Of a DNA stretch of 62,337 nucleotides, positions 1-8,813 are shown piece after piece. Source of the stretch: Flexilinea sp. (GTDB taxonomy: Bacteria; Chloroflexota; Anaerolineae; Anaerolineales; Anaerolineaceae); NCBI GenBank assembly GCA_026645735.1, contig JAPKMT010000014.1, positions 1 through 62,337 on the forward strand, read 5' to 3'. A program made the translations under genes and the position numbers. Under the pieces are notes generated by a model. The model saw nothing but the letters and a program-made list of their open reading frames with translations, ran no database searches and had not been told where the DNA came from. Numbering within the stretch: position 1 is the first letter of the stretch; every line of letters starts with the position of its first letter.

Positions 1-49
1 CTAATGAGAGGATTATCCGTTATTGATCAGAGGTTTTCAATCCGTCTTC

Positions 50-1114
50 TTATTGACCGCTTACGAATTCTCCGCTGTTGCCGCTCTGATAGTAACGTTT
101 CAAATCATACGGCGAAAAAATACCGCAATCGGTCACGACACCGCTGATCAGGCTGGGCGGTGTGATATCAAAGGACGGATAATACCCTTTGACGCCTGCC
201 ATTGCTGTGCGCACACCCATCGCCTGCAGCACGAATTCCGGATCGCGCATCTCGATCTTGACCGTACTGACGTCGGGATGGCCGTAGTCCGGTGATCCGG
301 TCACAAAATAGGGGATGCCCATATATTTGGCGACGATGGCAATCTGAAATGTTCCGATTTTGTTGGTGATGTAACCATCCTGGCAGATCACATCCGCGGC
401 GGAAGTGAATACATCGATTTTCTCGTTCTGCATCACAAAGGCCGGCATATTGTCGGTGATGACCGTCACATCGAATCCCATATCCTTCGCCACACTGGCG
501 GTCAGGCGGGCGCCCTGGAAATACGGACGCGTTTCCGCGCAGAAGATACGCAGTTCGTTGCCGCGTTTGCGGGCTTCTTTCAGCATCTGTCCGACGATCG
601 TTTCGCCAAAGCACTGCGTCAGAATTTTCCCGTTGTGCGGGAACATGTCAACGAGATATTTTGCGATGATCCCGATTTTGTTGTAGCGCGCGTTATTGGT
701 TTCGATTGTATAACGCACAATGGCGTCGCTGACGTTTTCTCCGGCAGACAGCGCGGCTTCCGCAGCACGGTAACAGCCTTTGACAATCGCATTCATCCGA
801 TCTACTGTAGTCGGACGGGCATGCGCGATTGTTTCCGCAGCCTGCAGCAGGTAGCGCTTCTGCTCTGTTTCGTCTTTGTCCCGGCATTCATACGCTGCCA
901 GCGCCATTCCCATGGCTGCCGCGGTGTACGGTCCGGCGCTTTGCGTGACCATGTCGGTAATGGCTTTAGTCACTTCGATATGATCTTTACATGTGACAAA
1001 TTCCACTCTGGTCGGATAAATCCGGCGGTCTAAAATGCGGACTTGTCCGTTTTCATACCATGCCACGTTCTCGTAGCGCAGCATAAAGGCCAGATCCTGA
1101 TCGGCTCTTTCCAT
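50..1114 (-). CDS. mtnA: MtnA-like S-methyl-5-thioribose-1-phosphate isomerase
   Basis: This 354-residue protein belongs to the MtnA/eIF2B-alpha-beta-delta family, which isomerises 5-methylthioribose-1-phosphate (or 5-deoxyribose-1-phosphate) to the ribulose form. The family signature ETRPYFQGARLT is present near residue 194. The catalytic pair appears conserved: Cys168 in ILTQCFGE and Asp241 in the AAD stretch just before NKIGTF. The N-terminal half is divergent: the usual RGAPAIG stretch is replaced by SAGPYTAAAMG. The ATG at 1114 has an AAGGGG ribosome binding site. It is the last gene of the operon visible here, directly after a nucleoside deaminase and a purine nucleoside phosphorylase, which is what a deaminating methylthioadenosine or 5'-deoxyadenosine salvage route needs. 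Exact substrate is inferred; a paralogous sugar-phosphate isomerase remains possible. Confidence 0.75.
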   Translation of the reverse strand: MERADQDLAFMLRYENVAWYENGQVRILDRRIYPTRVEFVTCKDHIEVTKAITDMVTQSAGPYTAAAMGMALAAYECRDKDETEQKRYLLQAAETIAHARPTTVDRMNAIVKGCYRAAEAALSAGENVSDAIVRYTIETNNARYNKIGIIAKYLVDMFPHNGKILTQCFGETIVGQMLKEARKRGNELRIFCAETRPYFQGARLTASVAKDMGFDVTVITDNMPAFVMQNEKIDVFTSAADVICQDGYITNKIGTFQIAIVAKYMGIPYFVTGSPDYGHPDVSTVKIEMRDPEFVLQAMGVRTAMAGVKGYYPSFDITPPSLISGVVTDCGIFSPYDLKRYYQSGNSGEFVSGQ

Positions 1115-1149
1115 GTTATATTCCCCTTTAATTGCGGTTAAATTTCAAA

Positions 1150-2442
1150 TTAGTAAAGGCTGTCCAGCGTTTTCTGCAGGTCATAGCGCACGCGTTCCCG
1201 GTCGATGGTCAGGAACTCACCGTGATCATACAAGACGCGACCGTCCACCATCGTCATCATCACATCGGAGGCTTGCGCTGCATAGACCAGCAGGGAGGCG
1301 GAATCGTGATTGGGCATCAGATGCGGGGCGTCCAGGTTAATGGCGATAAGATCTGCTTTCATTCCGGCTGCCAGTCGACCGCAGTCCATACGGCCTTGTC
1401 CGGCAGCGCTGTTGCAGGTCGCCATGGAGAGCAGGTCGCTGGTGCGCAGCAGTGTTGGATCTTTTGTATAACCGCAGTGAATCAATGCTGCCAGATGCAT
1501 TTCCTCTAACAGGTTCTGATTGTTGTTGCTGGCGTCGCCATCGGTACCCAACGTGACACGGATACCGCGTTCCAGCATGGCTTTCATCGGCATGAATCCG
1601 CTGCCAAGTTTCATGTTGCTGGAGGGATTATGCACGACCGTGACATCTTTCTCTTTCAGCAGATCGATGTCCTCCGCCTCCACCACTACACAATGTGCGG
1701 CGATGGTGGGATTGTCAAAAACACCCAGATCATAGAAGAAGCGCGCCGGCGTCTTTCCATGGCGCTGTTTGCATTCCTCATGTTCTTTGATCGTCTCAGA
1801 CAAATGAATTTGCATTTGCGTGTGATGATCTTTGCAGATCTGGCTGAATTCCAAAACGCTCTCTACGGTTGAGGTGTATTCGGCATGGATGGCAAAATTG
1901 GCCTGCAATCGTCCGGATTCGGCGTTATTGTAACGGTCGAAGAAATCAAAGGATTCCTGTACTTTGGCTTCGTGTACACTTTGATCTTCCCCCGGTACAG
2001 CCATAATCGGATATCCGAGATTCGCTTTCATCCCGGCTGACAGAACATCATGGGCGTAATTGGAGGGGTGGTGATACATATCGGAAAAACTGACGACACC
2101 GGAAGCGAGCATTTCCATCATGGCGATACGCGCCCCGACGCTGGCATCCGCTTTGGTCATGCGATGTTCAATCGGCAGCATCTTTTCAAACAGCCACTTG
2201 TCCAGCGGAAGTCCGCTGCCCAATCCCCTCAGCAGCGACATGGGTGAATGGGTGTGCATGTTATACAGACCAGGCAGCAGCAGACAACCGCTCATGTCGC
2301 TGATCTGATCAAATTCACCCTGCGGACGTTCGAGCCCGATGGAAAGAATGCGGTCATTTTCAATAGCCAGATACGCATTTTTCAGAGGTGTCCAGTCATT
2401 GCCGCCGCACAGAATTTCAGCATGTTGCAGTAAGCGTTTCAA
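1150..2442 (-). CDS. MTA/SAH/5'-deoxyadenosine deaminase (amidohydrolase)
   Basis: A 430-residue metal-dependent amidohydrolase of the MtaD/DadD/SsnA-like group. Metal and catalytic motifs are visible: NMHTHSPMSLLRG (HxH), HLSET, AAHCV and TDGDASNNN. Proteins of this family deaminate adenosine-type nucleosides such as 5'-methylthioadenosine, S-adenosylhomocysteine and 5'-deoxyadenosine to their inosine forms. The start is TTG at 2442, chosen because AAGGAG lies five bases upstream, overlapping the end of the preceding phosphorylase gene; this suggests translational coupling. Its position between a purine nucleoside phosphorylase and an MtnA-like isomerase supports a deaminating salvage role. 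Guanine deaminase or another amidohydrolase activity is less likely from this context. Confidence 0.8.
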   Translation of the reverse strand: MKRLLQHAEILCGGNDWTPLKNAYLAIENDRILSIGLERPQGEFDQISDMSGCLLLPGLYNMHTHSPMSLLRGLGSGLPLDKWLFEKMLPIEHRMTKADASVGARIAMMEMLASGVVSFSDMYHHPSNYAHDVLSAGMKANLGYPIMAVPGEDQSVHEAKVQESFDFFDRYNNAESGRLQANFAIHAEYTSTVESVLEFSQICKDHHTQMQIHLSETIKEHEECKQRHGKTPARFFYDLGVFDNPTIAAHCVVVEAEDIDLLKEKDVTVVHNPSSNMKLGSGFMPMKAMLERGIRVTLGTDGDASNNNQNLLEEMHLAALIHCGYTKDPTLLRTSDLLSMATCNSAAGQGRMDCGRLAAGMKADLIAINLDAPHLMPNHDSASLLVYAAQASDVMMTMVDGRVLYDHGEFLTIDRERVRYDLQKTLDSLY

Positions 2443-2451
2443 ATGGTCTCC

Positions 2452-3273
2452 TTAAATACTTTGAACGATTTTTTTGATATAGGCACGGAAGAGAACAGCC
2501 ACTTTCTGAGCGGTTTCTTCCACTTCATCACCGCCGACCGGTTTATCCAGCACACCGGCTGCCATGTTGGTCAGGACCGAAAATGCCAATACAGGGATGC
2601 CGCAATGCGCAGCGGTTAAAGATTCGGTGACTGTGGACATGCCGACGGCGTCCGCGCCCAACACACGCACAGCGCGGATTTCGGCCGGTGTCTCAAACTG
2701 CGGACCGCTGAAATAATAATAGATGCCTTCATGGATGGTCAGTCCGCTGCCTGGTGCGCAATCCCAGGCGATTTTGCGCAGCGCTGGATCATACATGCTG
2801 CTGACGTCAAAAAAGCGTTTCCCAAATTCGGGCAGATTCTTTCCGCGCATTGGCGAAGCGCCCATCAGGTTGATATGATCGGTAATCATCATAATGTCGC
2901 CCGGGTGATACGATTTGTTGACTGCACCGGCAGCGTTGGTGAGGATCAATTGCTGCACACCGAGATTTTTAAAGAGGCGTACCGGTGCGGCGAGCTGTTC
3001 AAACGAATAACCTTCATAGTAGTGAAATCTGCCGGACATGCAGATCACGTTTTTACCAGCCAGTCTGCCCAGAATCAGTTTCCCGGCATGCGAAGGCGCT
3101 GTCGACACCAGAAAGTTCGGGATCTCGGCGTAGGGGATGCTGACCGGATTCTCAATCTCGTCAGCCAGTCCGCCCAGTGCGGTTCCCAAGATAATGGCAA
3201 GTTCCGGCTGAAAGTCAATTTTGCTTTTGACATAATCAGCACTTTTTTGATAATATGCAAAGTCGAATTCCAT
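2452..3273 (-). CDS. punA: Purine nucleoside phosphorylase (PNP/MTAP family)
   Basis: This 273-residue protein has the trimeric PNP family motifs in order: GTALGGLAD (phosphate loop), SHAGKLILG, GRFHYYEGYS, LTNAAGAVN, a QFETPAEIR stretch, and GMSTVTES. The late SVLTNMAAG motif has Asn at the base-recognition position, typical of enzymes that cleave 6-oxopurine nucleosides, rather than the Asp of MTA phosphorylases. That fits cleavage of an inosine-type product made by the downstream deaminase. An in-frame ATG lies 33 bases upstream (3306) but has no ribosome binding site, whereas the ATG at 3273 is preceded by GGAG at good spacing, so the shorter form was chosen. It sits between the permease genes and the deaminase in the same direction. 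Confidence 0.9.
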   Translation of the reverse strand: MEFDFAYYQKSADYVKSKIDFQPELAIILGTALGGLADEIENPVSIPYAEIPNFLVSTAPSHAGKLILGRLAGKNVICMSGRFHYYEGYSFEQLAAPVRLFKNLGVQQLILTNAAGAVNKSYHPGDIMMITDHINLMGASPMRGKNLPEFGKRFFDVSSMYDPALRKIAWDCAPGSGLTIHEGIYYYFSGPQFETPAEIRAVRVLGADAVGMSTVTESLTAAHCGIPVLAFSVLTNMAAGVLDKPVGGDEVEETAQKVAVLFRAYIKKIVQSI

Positions 3274-3307
3274 GAGTATCTCCGTTTCAGCGAATTGCTG
3301 CTTCATG

Positions 3308-3385
3308 CCGCAATTCAGAATATCGTTTTGATTTGAAAAACAATGGAGAAAATTCTAATAAAGCTCTCCATATTTCGAGTCATTG
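3308..3385. repeat. Decayed TTCGAA-family mobile element remnant
   Basis: A degenerate left end (GCAATTC-GAATAT, 3310-3323) and a recognisable right end CCATATTTCGAGTCATTG (3368-3385) face each other 44 bases apart between the phosphorylase and permease genes. The right end matches the family consensus CCATATTTCGAATCGCTG at most positions and overlaps the permease stop region at 3380. No target duplication was found, so the assignment rests on end similarity alone. Confidence 0.4.
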
Positions 3386-4288
3386 TGCATGACGCCGGAT
3401 TTGAGAAAAATTATAGATGGCAAGGGCAAGAATGGTTGCCAGGTAGGGCAGCGCCATGGTTAATTGGCTGCTGATCGATGAGTTTTGCAGCATGTTGGCC
3501 ATGGACTGTGCAAATCCGAAGAAGGCGCTGCCGGCAACTACACCCAGCGGATGCGCTGCGCCCAACGTCGCCGCTGCCATGGCGATATATCCGCGGCCGG
3601 CAGTGATATTCTGCGCGAACATGGTCACGCCACCCATCGTCAGCAGGCAGCCGCCAATTCCGGAAAGCAGCCCGGAGAAGGCAACCGTCCCGATTTGCAG
3701 CCGGTCGGCGTTGATACCGAGACTTTGTGCGGCAATTTTGTTGATGCCGACGGAACGCATGCGGAAACCGGTGACGGTTCTGAAAAGGAAAAAGTACAGA
3801 ATAATCGCCAGAATGAATGCGAAAAAGTCCAGGTAGGTCAGAGAACCGAACATGGTCTGCAGAATTGGCCATTGTTTGAGCATACTGACGTCTGTCTTGT
3901 GCAGCGGAACGAGATCGGTGCTGACGTAGGCTCCTTTGACCCCGAAGATGATCTGCATCAGAAACGTTGTCAAACCGGAGATAAGCATATTGATGGAGAC
4001 GCCGACAACCAGCATGGCTCCTTTGAACTTCACCATGAAAATACCGGCGATCCAGGAGACGATCATCGCGGAGATCATCGCTGCTAAAAGGGAGATGAAG
4101 ATGCTGCCGGTGTAATAATTTGCCACGATGGCCGCAAAAGCGCCTGTCAGCATGGTGCCTTCCAGTCCGATGTTAAAGATGAAGACCCGGTTGCACAGTG
4201 CAGAACCCAGTCCGACAAAAAGAATCGGTGTCATCATTCGGATGGTCGAGTTGAAAACGACTGCGAGGTAATTTGCGTTGATGTTCAT
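3380..4288 (-). CDS. Nucleoside ABC transporter permease (BmpC/NupQ type)
   Basis: A 302-residue, strongly hydrophobic inner-membrane protein of the RbsC-like permease superfamily, subgroup found with BMP-type nucleoside binding proteins. It has multiple predicted membrane segments and the family's Gly-rich stretch around LSGIGGCLLTMGG and a TAGRGYIAMAA motif before the last helices. It forms a heterodimeric pore with the larger permease encoded just upstream; the two genes overlap by four bases (ATGA), a sign of translational coupling. AAGGAG lies ten bases before the ATG. The substrate is inferred as a purine nucleoside from the downstream salvage enzymes. Confidence 0.85.
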   Translation of the reverse strand: MNINANYLAVVFNSTIRMMTPILFVGLGSALCNRVFIFNIGLEGTMLTGAFAAIVANYYTGSIFISLLAAMISAMIVSWIAGIFMVKFKGAMLVVGVSINMLISGLTTFLMQIIFGVKGAYVSTDLVPLHKTDVSMLKQWPILQTMFGSLTYLDFFAFILAIILYFFLFRTVTGFRMRSVGINKIAAQSLGINADRLQIGTVAFSGLLSGIGGCLLTMGGVTMFAQNITAGRGYIAMAAATLGAAHPLGVVAGSAFFGFAQSMANMLQNSSISSQLTMALPYLATILALAIYNFSQIRRHAQ

Positions 4289-5418
4289 CGAAGGATCTCT
4301 CCTTTGGTTTCAGGGATCAATATTTCGCCGGATGAACCCCCATCTTTTGCAGAGGAGGCAAGTTTTTTGCTGCGGCGCCGGAACTGAATGGCGATGCGGG
4401 CTGAAATGAACAGGGTAATGCAGCCCTGGATGATGGTCGAAATTTCCAGCGGTACCGAAGTGGCGCGGGCAATCGCTGCGCCGCCGGTGGAGATGCCTGC
4501 CAGGATGATGCTGGTGAAAAAGATGCCAATCGGATTGTATCCGGAGATGAGCGCTGCGTTCAGCCCGATCCATGCGTAGCTGGCTGAGACATAAGTGTTA
4601 TGCGTGTAACGATAATTGACCCCCAGCACTTCGATGACCCCAGCCAGACCGCAAATGATGCCGCTGAGCGTCAACATGCCGTACATGATTTTCTTGCTGT
4701 TGATTCCGCCGTAATTGCAGAAATGGATGTTAAATCCGCTCATTCTGGATTCATAGCCGAATGCGGTGCGGTTCATCATGAACCAGACGAGGATGACGAG
4801 CAAAACAGCGATGCCAAAGCCCCAATGCAGCTTCTGCCCTTCCACGATTCGCGGCAGGCGGATACTTTCATCAATCATCTGTGTCTGAACCAGTTTTGCG
4901 TCGCCGGTTGTATCCAGAAAAACATTCTGTACAAAGTGCATTGCAATATAGGCTCCAGCGTAGTTTAACATCAAGGTGGAGATGGCGAGGGACATCTTGA
5001 ATTTGTCCAGCAGCCAGGCTGAGAAAAGGGAGTAGAGACCGCTGCCAGCGAGTGAAAGGATGACGGCGCTGGTTAATTTGAGCCACTGCGGTCCGGGGAA
5101 GTGAAATCCGACCACAGCGCATAGAAAACCGCCCATGATCATCTGCCCTTCACCGCCGATGCCCATGTAGTTCGAGCTCCAGCAGATGGCCGCACCGAGA
5201 CCGGTGATGATGATCGGAGTAGCCCGCGTCAGTGTGGTCAGCAGATAGTATTCGCTGCCGAATGCGCCTTTGACCATAATCTTATAGATATTGAACGGAG
5301 ACTCTCCCGTGACGACAATCGCGATAGCCCCGACAACCAGCGCCAGAAATATGGCAATGAATGGTTGACTGATCGGAGCCAGGAAATGAGAAATTTTTCT
5401 GAGTGTGCCGGAGTTCAT
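4285..5418 (-). CDS. Nucleoside ABC transporter permease (BmpB/NupP type)
   Basis: A 377-residue membrane protein, the longer permease of BMP-type nucleoside importers. It shows several hydrophobic segments, the conserved WSSNYMGIGGEGQM stretch near residue 80 that is characteristic of this subfamily, and a glycine-rich GLAGVIEVLG region. The C-terminal tail after the last helix is basic and cytoplasmic. Its start overlaps the ATPase gene stop by four bases, and its stop overlaps the next permease start, so ATPase, permease and permease form one tightly coupled block. Function follows from the operon; specificity cannot be read directly. Confidence 0.85.
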   Translation of the reverse strand: MNSGTLRKISHFLAPISQPFIAIFLALVVGAIAIVVTGESPFNIYKIMVKGAFGSEYYLLTTLTRATPIIITGLGAAICWSSNYMGIGGEGQMIMGGFLCAVVGFHFPGPQWLKLTSAVILSLAGSGLYSLFSAWLLDKFKMSLAISTLMLNYAGAYIAMHFVQNVFLDTTGDAKLVQTQMIDESIRLPRIVEGQKLHWGFGIAVLLVILVWFMMNRTAFGYESRMSGFNIHFCNYGGINSKKIMYGMLTLSGIICGLAGVIEVLGVNYRYTHNTYVSASYAWIGLNAALISGYNPIGIFFTSIILAGISTGGAAIARATSVPLEISTIIQGCITLFISARIAIQFRRRSKKLASSAKDGGSSGEILIPETKGEILR

Positions 5419-6938
5419 AGCTTTTTGCTCCCCACCATCAGCAATCCGAGCTCTTCTTCGCTCACATTGCCGCGTTTAAATTCACCGTTTATCTTTCCCT
5501 CGTAGATCACATAGATGCGATCGGAAAGTTTTAAAATTTCGGATAATTCACTGGAAACCAGCAGCACAGCCGCACCTTCGGATCGCTTTTCAACCAGGCG
5601 GTCGTGAACGAATTGGATGGCGCCGATGTCGATGCCGCGCGTTGGTTCACAGGCCATCAGGATCGGCGTGTTCTGACGGATCTCTCTGGCGACGATCAGT
5701 TTTTGCGCATTTCCTCCGGAAAGCGAACTGGTTTTCTGTGCGATGCTGTCCGCTTTAACACTGAATTCTTTAATGAGTTTTCCGGCGAATTCCCGAATCG
5801 TCCGGACATTCAGGAATCCCTTTCTTGAAAACGACGGTTTCTCATAATGTCCCATGATGGCTGTTTCAGCTACGCTTGCCTGTGCTGCCGATCCCCAGAT
5901 AAAGCGGTCCTCGGGGATCATCGCCATACCGGAATTCCGTACTTCTTTAACAGTCCGATTGAATACATCTTTGCCATTGACCAGAATTTGTCCGGAGTCC
6001 GCTTTTTGCAGGCCAAAAATACACTGAACCAGATCGGACTGCCCGTTGCCGGAGACGCCGGCAATACCAACGATTTCACCGGCATCGACGTGAATGGAAA
6101 TGTGATCAAGAACCGGAACAGATCCTTCTCTGGTCAGGCAGAGATTGTTAATCCGCAGGATATCTTTGCCAGGGGCAATTTTCGGAATTTCCGTTTCAAT
6201 CAGATGGCGTCCGACCATCAGAAAGGAGAGTTCTTCGATGCTGGTATCCGCAATATTGCGGTCAGCAACATGTTTTCCCAGGCGCATTACCATGGCGCGG
6301 TCCGCAACTTCCATGACCTCATTCAGTTTATGCGTGACGATAATGATGCTCTTGCCTGCTTCCGCCAGTCGTTTCATCGTATTCAACAGTTCATGCACTT
6401 CCTGTGGTGTTAAGACGGCCGTCGGTTCATCAAAAACAATAATGTCCGCATTCTGATATAGCACTTTTAAAATTTCAACCCGCTGTCGCAAACCGACCGG
6501 CATTCCTTGAATTTTGGCGGTGGGATTCAGCGGCAAGTCAAATTTGCGGGAGAGTTCCGAGATGGTCTGATTGGCGCTTTTGAGATCAAAAAATAATCCC
6601 TTTTTTGGTTCTTTGCCATACACAATGTTTTCTGTCACAGTGAATGGATCAAACAGCATGAAATGCTGCTGGACCATACCGATTCCATTGGCAATGGCTT
6701 GTGCTGCGTTATGAATTTGAATTTTTTTCTCATTGAGGTAAATATCGCCATTGTCCGGATGTTCCAGCCCATAGAGAACTTTCATCAGTGTGGTTTTGCC
6801 AGCACCGTTTTCTCCGATGACCGCAAGGATTTCACCCCGATTCAGATGCAGGCTGACGTTATCATTGGCTATGAGATTCCCATAGCATTTGACGATATTT
6901 TCCATGCGGAGAATGACATCATTGGATTGATTGCGCAT
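5415..6938 (-). CDS. Nucleoside ABC transporter ATP-binding protein
   Basis: A 507-residue ATPase with two tandem ABC domains, as in BMP-type nucleoside and ribose importers. The first domain has a canonical Walker A (GENGAGKTTLMKV), Q-loop region and Walker B IIVFDEPTAVL, with an unusual signature VGLRQRVEI. The second has a degenerate P-loop (GVSGNGQSDLV) and a regular LSGGNAQKLIVAREI signature followed by MACEPTRGID. Degeneracy of the second P-loop is typical for the family. It is separated from the upstream binding-protein gene by about 350 bases that hold a hairpin and a repeat remnant, so it is probably expressed at a lower level than the binding protein. Confidence 0.9.
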   Translation of the reverse strand: MRNQSNDVILRMENIVKCYGNLIANDNVSLHLNRGEILAVIGENGAGKTTLMKVLYGLEHPDNGDIYLNEKKIQIHNAAQAIANGIGMVQQHFMLFDPFTVTENIVYGKEPKKGLFFDLKSANQTISELSRKFDLPLNPTAKIQGMPVGLRQRVEILKVLYQNADIIVFDEPTAVLTPQEVHELLNTMKRLAEAGKSIIIVTHKLNEVMEVADRAMVMRLGKHVADRNIADTSIEELSFLMVGRHLIETEIPKIAPGKDILRINNLCLTREGSVPVLDHISIHVDAGEIVGIAGVSGNGQSDLVQCIFGLQKADSGQILVNGKDVFNRTVKEVRNSGMAMIPEDRFIWGSAAQASVAETAIMGHYEKPSFSRKGFLNVRTIREFAGKLIKEFSVKADSIAQKTSSLSGGNAQKLIVAREIRQNTPILMACEPTRGIDIGAIQFVHDRLVEKRSEGAAVLLVSSELSEILKLSDRIYVIYEGKINGEFKRGNVSEEELGLLMVGSKKL

Positions 6939-7074
6939 GTGAATTTAGGCTCCGGTTGATTTTTCCATGGATAAGGAAGCATTAATGAAATATAAATTTA
7001 TCGCTGTCTGCGAAAAAAGGGCATCCTATACCGGATCCCATTTTCTCGTAAACAGCGGTAAATTCCTTCATATT

Positions 7075-7195
7075 CAGCAATTCGAAATATTAACCAGTTT
7101 TTTGAAAAAAAGAAAAAGTATATTGCTGCGTAGCAATTCGAGAGGATTCTTTGTTGTTGTGGTTTTTTTGCTCTTTGTGTTAAAAACAATGCAGT
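7075..7195. repeat. Composite, decayed TTCGAA-family element between binding protein and ATPase genes
   Basis: A perfect family end, CAGCAATTCGAAATAT, lies at 7075-7090. A second end-like sequence (TAGCAATTCGAGAGGAT) follows at about 7132, and then a core-like block TTTGTTGTTGTGGTTTTTTTG with a weak partner TTAAAAACAATGCAG. The arms no longer pair perfectly, in contrast with the intact copies. It lies inside the ABC operon, in the 347-base gap between the first and second genes, so it is probably transcribed. Confidence 0.5.
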
Positions 7196-7238
7196 AACCA
7201 ATGATCCTTCTCATAGTTCAAATCGCTGCTTTCTATTG

Positions 7239-7276
7239 GAAACAGGGGACAACTGTTTCCGGTCATCCCCTGTTTC
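7239..7276 (-). terminator. Intercistronic stem-loop after the BMP gene
   Basis: GAAACAGGGGA (7239-7249) pairs perfectly with TCCCCTGTTTC (7266-7276) around a 16-base loop. It starts ten bases past the binding-protein stop codon. There is no T-run on the minus-strand 3' side, so a partial terminator or an mRNA-stabilising element is more likely than a full terminator. This would favour a high binding-protein to permease ratio. Confidence 0.6.
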
Positions 7277-7285
7277 AAGAATCTC

Positions 7286-8329
7286 TTATTGTTTCAAGTA
7301 CTCTTCTTCGAGCGGGACTTCAACAACCAGGTCTCCGGAAATGATGGCCTGAGCTGCTTCGCGTGCTTTGGCAACAATGGCATCAGTCAAAACTGCGGTG
7401 TTGCGGGGGTTGACACCGTCATCGGTGATGTAGGTCGCGCCGACCACACCCTCTTTGAGCCCGAGGGAAACGACGCCCGGTTGAATACCGGTTGCGAAGA
7501 ACTCGTCAATAATCATGCCCGCAACGATTCCCGTGTATTTCACCTGGGTGGTGATGATATTCGGATTGTCAGGGGATGTGCGGTCAAAATCCTGTCCGGA
7601 TGTGTAGAAGCCTTTTTCAAGCGCTGCTTCAAAGGTACCGAAATCGGCAACTGCGGAGGCTGCATTGATGAAGACACAACCCTGGGCGGCTTGCTGCAGC
7701 GCCAGTTCTTTGGCAGTCGGCGCATCGGTGTAGGATTTGGTGTAGTTGAAAATGAAATTGTCATTGGTTACTTTCGGGTTAATCGATTTGATTCCTTCCA
7801 TGTAGCCATAACGCCATTCAAAGGAGCCCTGTCCGGGATTCGCATGCACTCCGCCGAAAGGACCTTCCGGTTTGCCGGCATCCGCGCTGACCATGGCGGC
7901 AACGATACCGATTAAATAGGCTGCTTCCTGCGGTTTAAAAATGTAGGATTTAACATTCGGATTGTCACAAACGGTATCGATGATGACGTACTGCGCTTTA
8001 TCCGGGAATTGTGTCGCAACTTCGTTCAAAGGATCCGCACCCTGCCAGCCGACGACGAGAATCAGATCATAACCTTCTTCGACAGATGCGCGAATATTTT
8101 CTGCCCATGCGGTGTCATCCGCACATTCGATGACGGAATATTCCATCGGATAGGTTCCGGCTGCTTTGACTTCAGCAAATTTGTCCACAACCTGGGTCAG
8201 GAATGGATTGACGCCGACTGGATCCAGAATGATGGCGACTTTTTTGACATCATCAGCAGCTGAGGCGATGCTGGTCAATAACATTGTGCAAACCAATACG
8301 CACAATAGCAAAACAAACGATTTCTTCAT
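7286..8329 (-). CDS. BMP-family nucleoside-binding protein
   Basis: A 347-residue periplasmic or extracellular binding protein of the BMP/PnrA family (Pfam Bmp). Residues 1-24 form a signal peptide with a hydrophobic core and an ASA-type signal peptidase I site; there is no lipobox, unlike most Firmicutes homologues. Family features visible are KKVAIILDPVGVNPFL at the mature N-terminus, VVGWQGADPLNEVA, an AYLIGIVAAMVS stretch and a C-terminal GLKEGVVG stretch. The ATG at 8329 follows AAAGGAG. It is the first gene of the operon and is followed by a stem-loop. The substrate is inferred to be a purine nucleoside, possibly methylthioadenosine or deoxyadenosine, from the downstream enzymes. Confidence 0.88.
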   Translation of the reverse strand: MKKSFVLLLCVLVCTMLLTSIASAADDVKKVAIILDPVGVNPFLTQVVDKFAEVKAAGTYPMEYSVIECADDTAWAENIRASVEEGYDLILVVGWQGADPLNEVATQFPDKAQYVIIDTVCDNPNVKSYIFKPQEAAYLIGIVAAMVSADAGKPEGPFGGVHANPGQGSFEWRYGYMEGIKSINPKVTNDNFIFNYTKSYTDAPTAKELALQQAAQGCVFINAASAVADFGTFEAALEKGFYTSGQDFDRTSPDNPNIITTQVKYTGIVAGMIIDEFFATGIQPGVVSLGLKEGVVGATYITDDGVNPRNTAVLTDAIVAKAREAAQAIISGDLVVEVPLEEEYLKQ

Positions 8330-8813
8330 AATATTTCTCCTTTGAAGATTTCAATAATTGTTATGGAATCGATTGAAGATATTCCAAAATTCCCAAATTT
8401 TAAAACAATAAGCACCCTATTTTGACGAAACTATTCGCTTGATGAATGTTCTGTTGATTTGATCGCTTTTCGTTATGTAATAACTGAAATTATACTAAGA
8501 AACTAAAAAAAATCCGAAAAGATTGATTCCCTTAGCAATTCAAAATAATGTTTCCTGATGATGATTTAAACTGATTATCAATTTCCAATCGAGGCTGTTT
8601 CTTGGTTCCTCAAGAAATCGTTTATACTTTTTTCAGGAACATTTTTGCTGCATCGCTGATTTCTCATCTGTGGCGGATTAAGGAAGCATTCATTCGATAC
8701 AATCAACAGCAAATCGAAATATGGATAGACTTTACGAATCAAGAAAGAATGAATTCTTTTAATATTTCGAATCACTGTCCAATCAGGGCATATCTGAAAA
8801 GAGGTTAAATAAC
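8330..8813. promoter_or_regulatory. Divergent intergenic region between nucleoside operon and LysR gene
   Basis: This 484-base AT-rich region must hold the promoters of the nucleoside operon (minus) and of the lysR gene (plus). The conserved bases of a purine riboswitch (GGTAGAAAC, TTGACTAYG) were looked for on the minus strand before the BMP gene and not seen. Family ends TAGCAATTCAAAATA (8534-8548, degenerate) and ATATTTCGAATCACTG (8762-8777) may bound a 245-base decayed element. A 68-codon open frame between them matches nothing I recognise. Confidence 0.4.

Noticed and set aside
8330..8600. Purine riboswitch in front of the nucleoside importer
   Set aside because: The conserved loop and junction bases expected on the minus strand are absent.
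8602..8808. 68-codon plus-strand open frame just upstream of lysR
   Set aside because: No ribosome binding site or recognisable family; it spans a family repeat end (8762-8777) and overlaps the lysR promoter region. Most likely non-coding.
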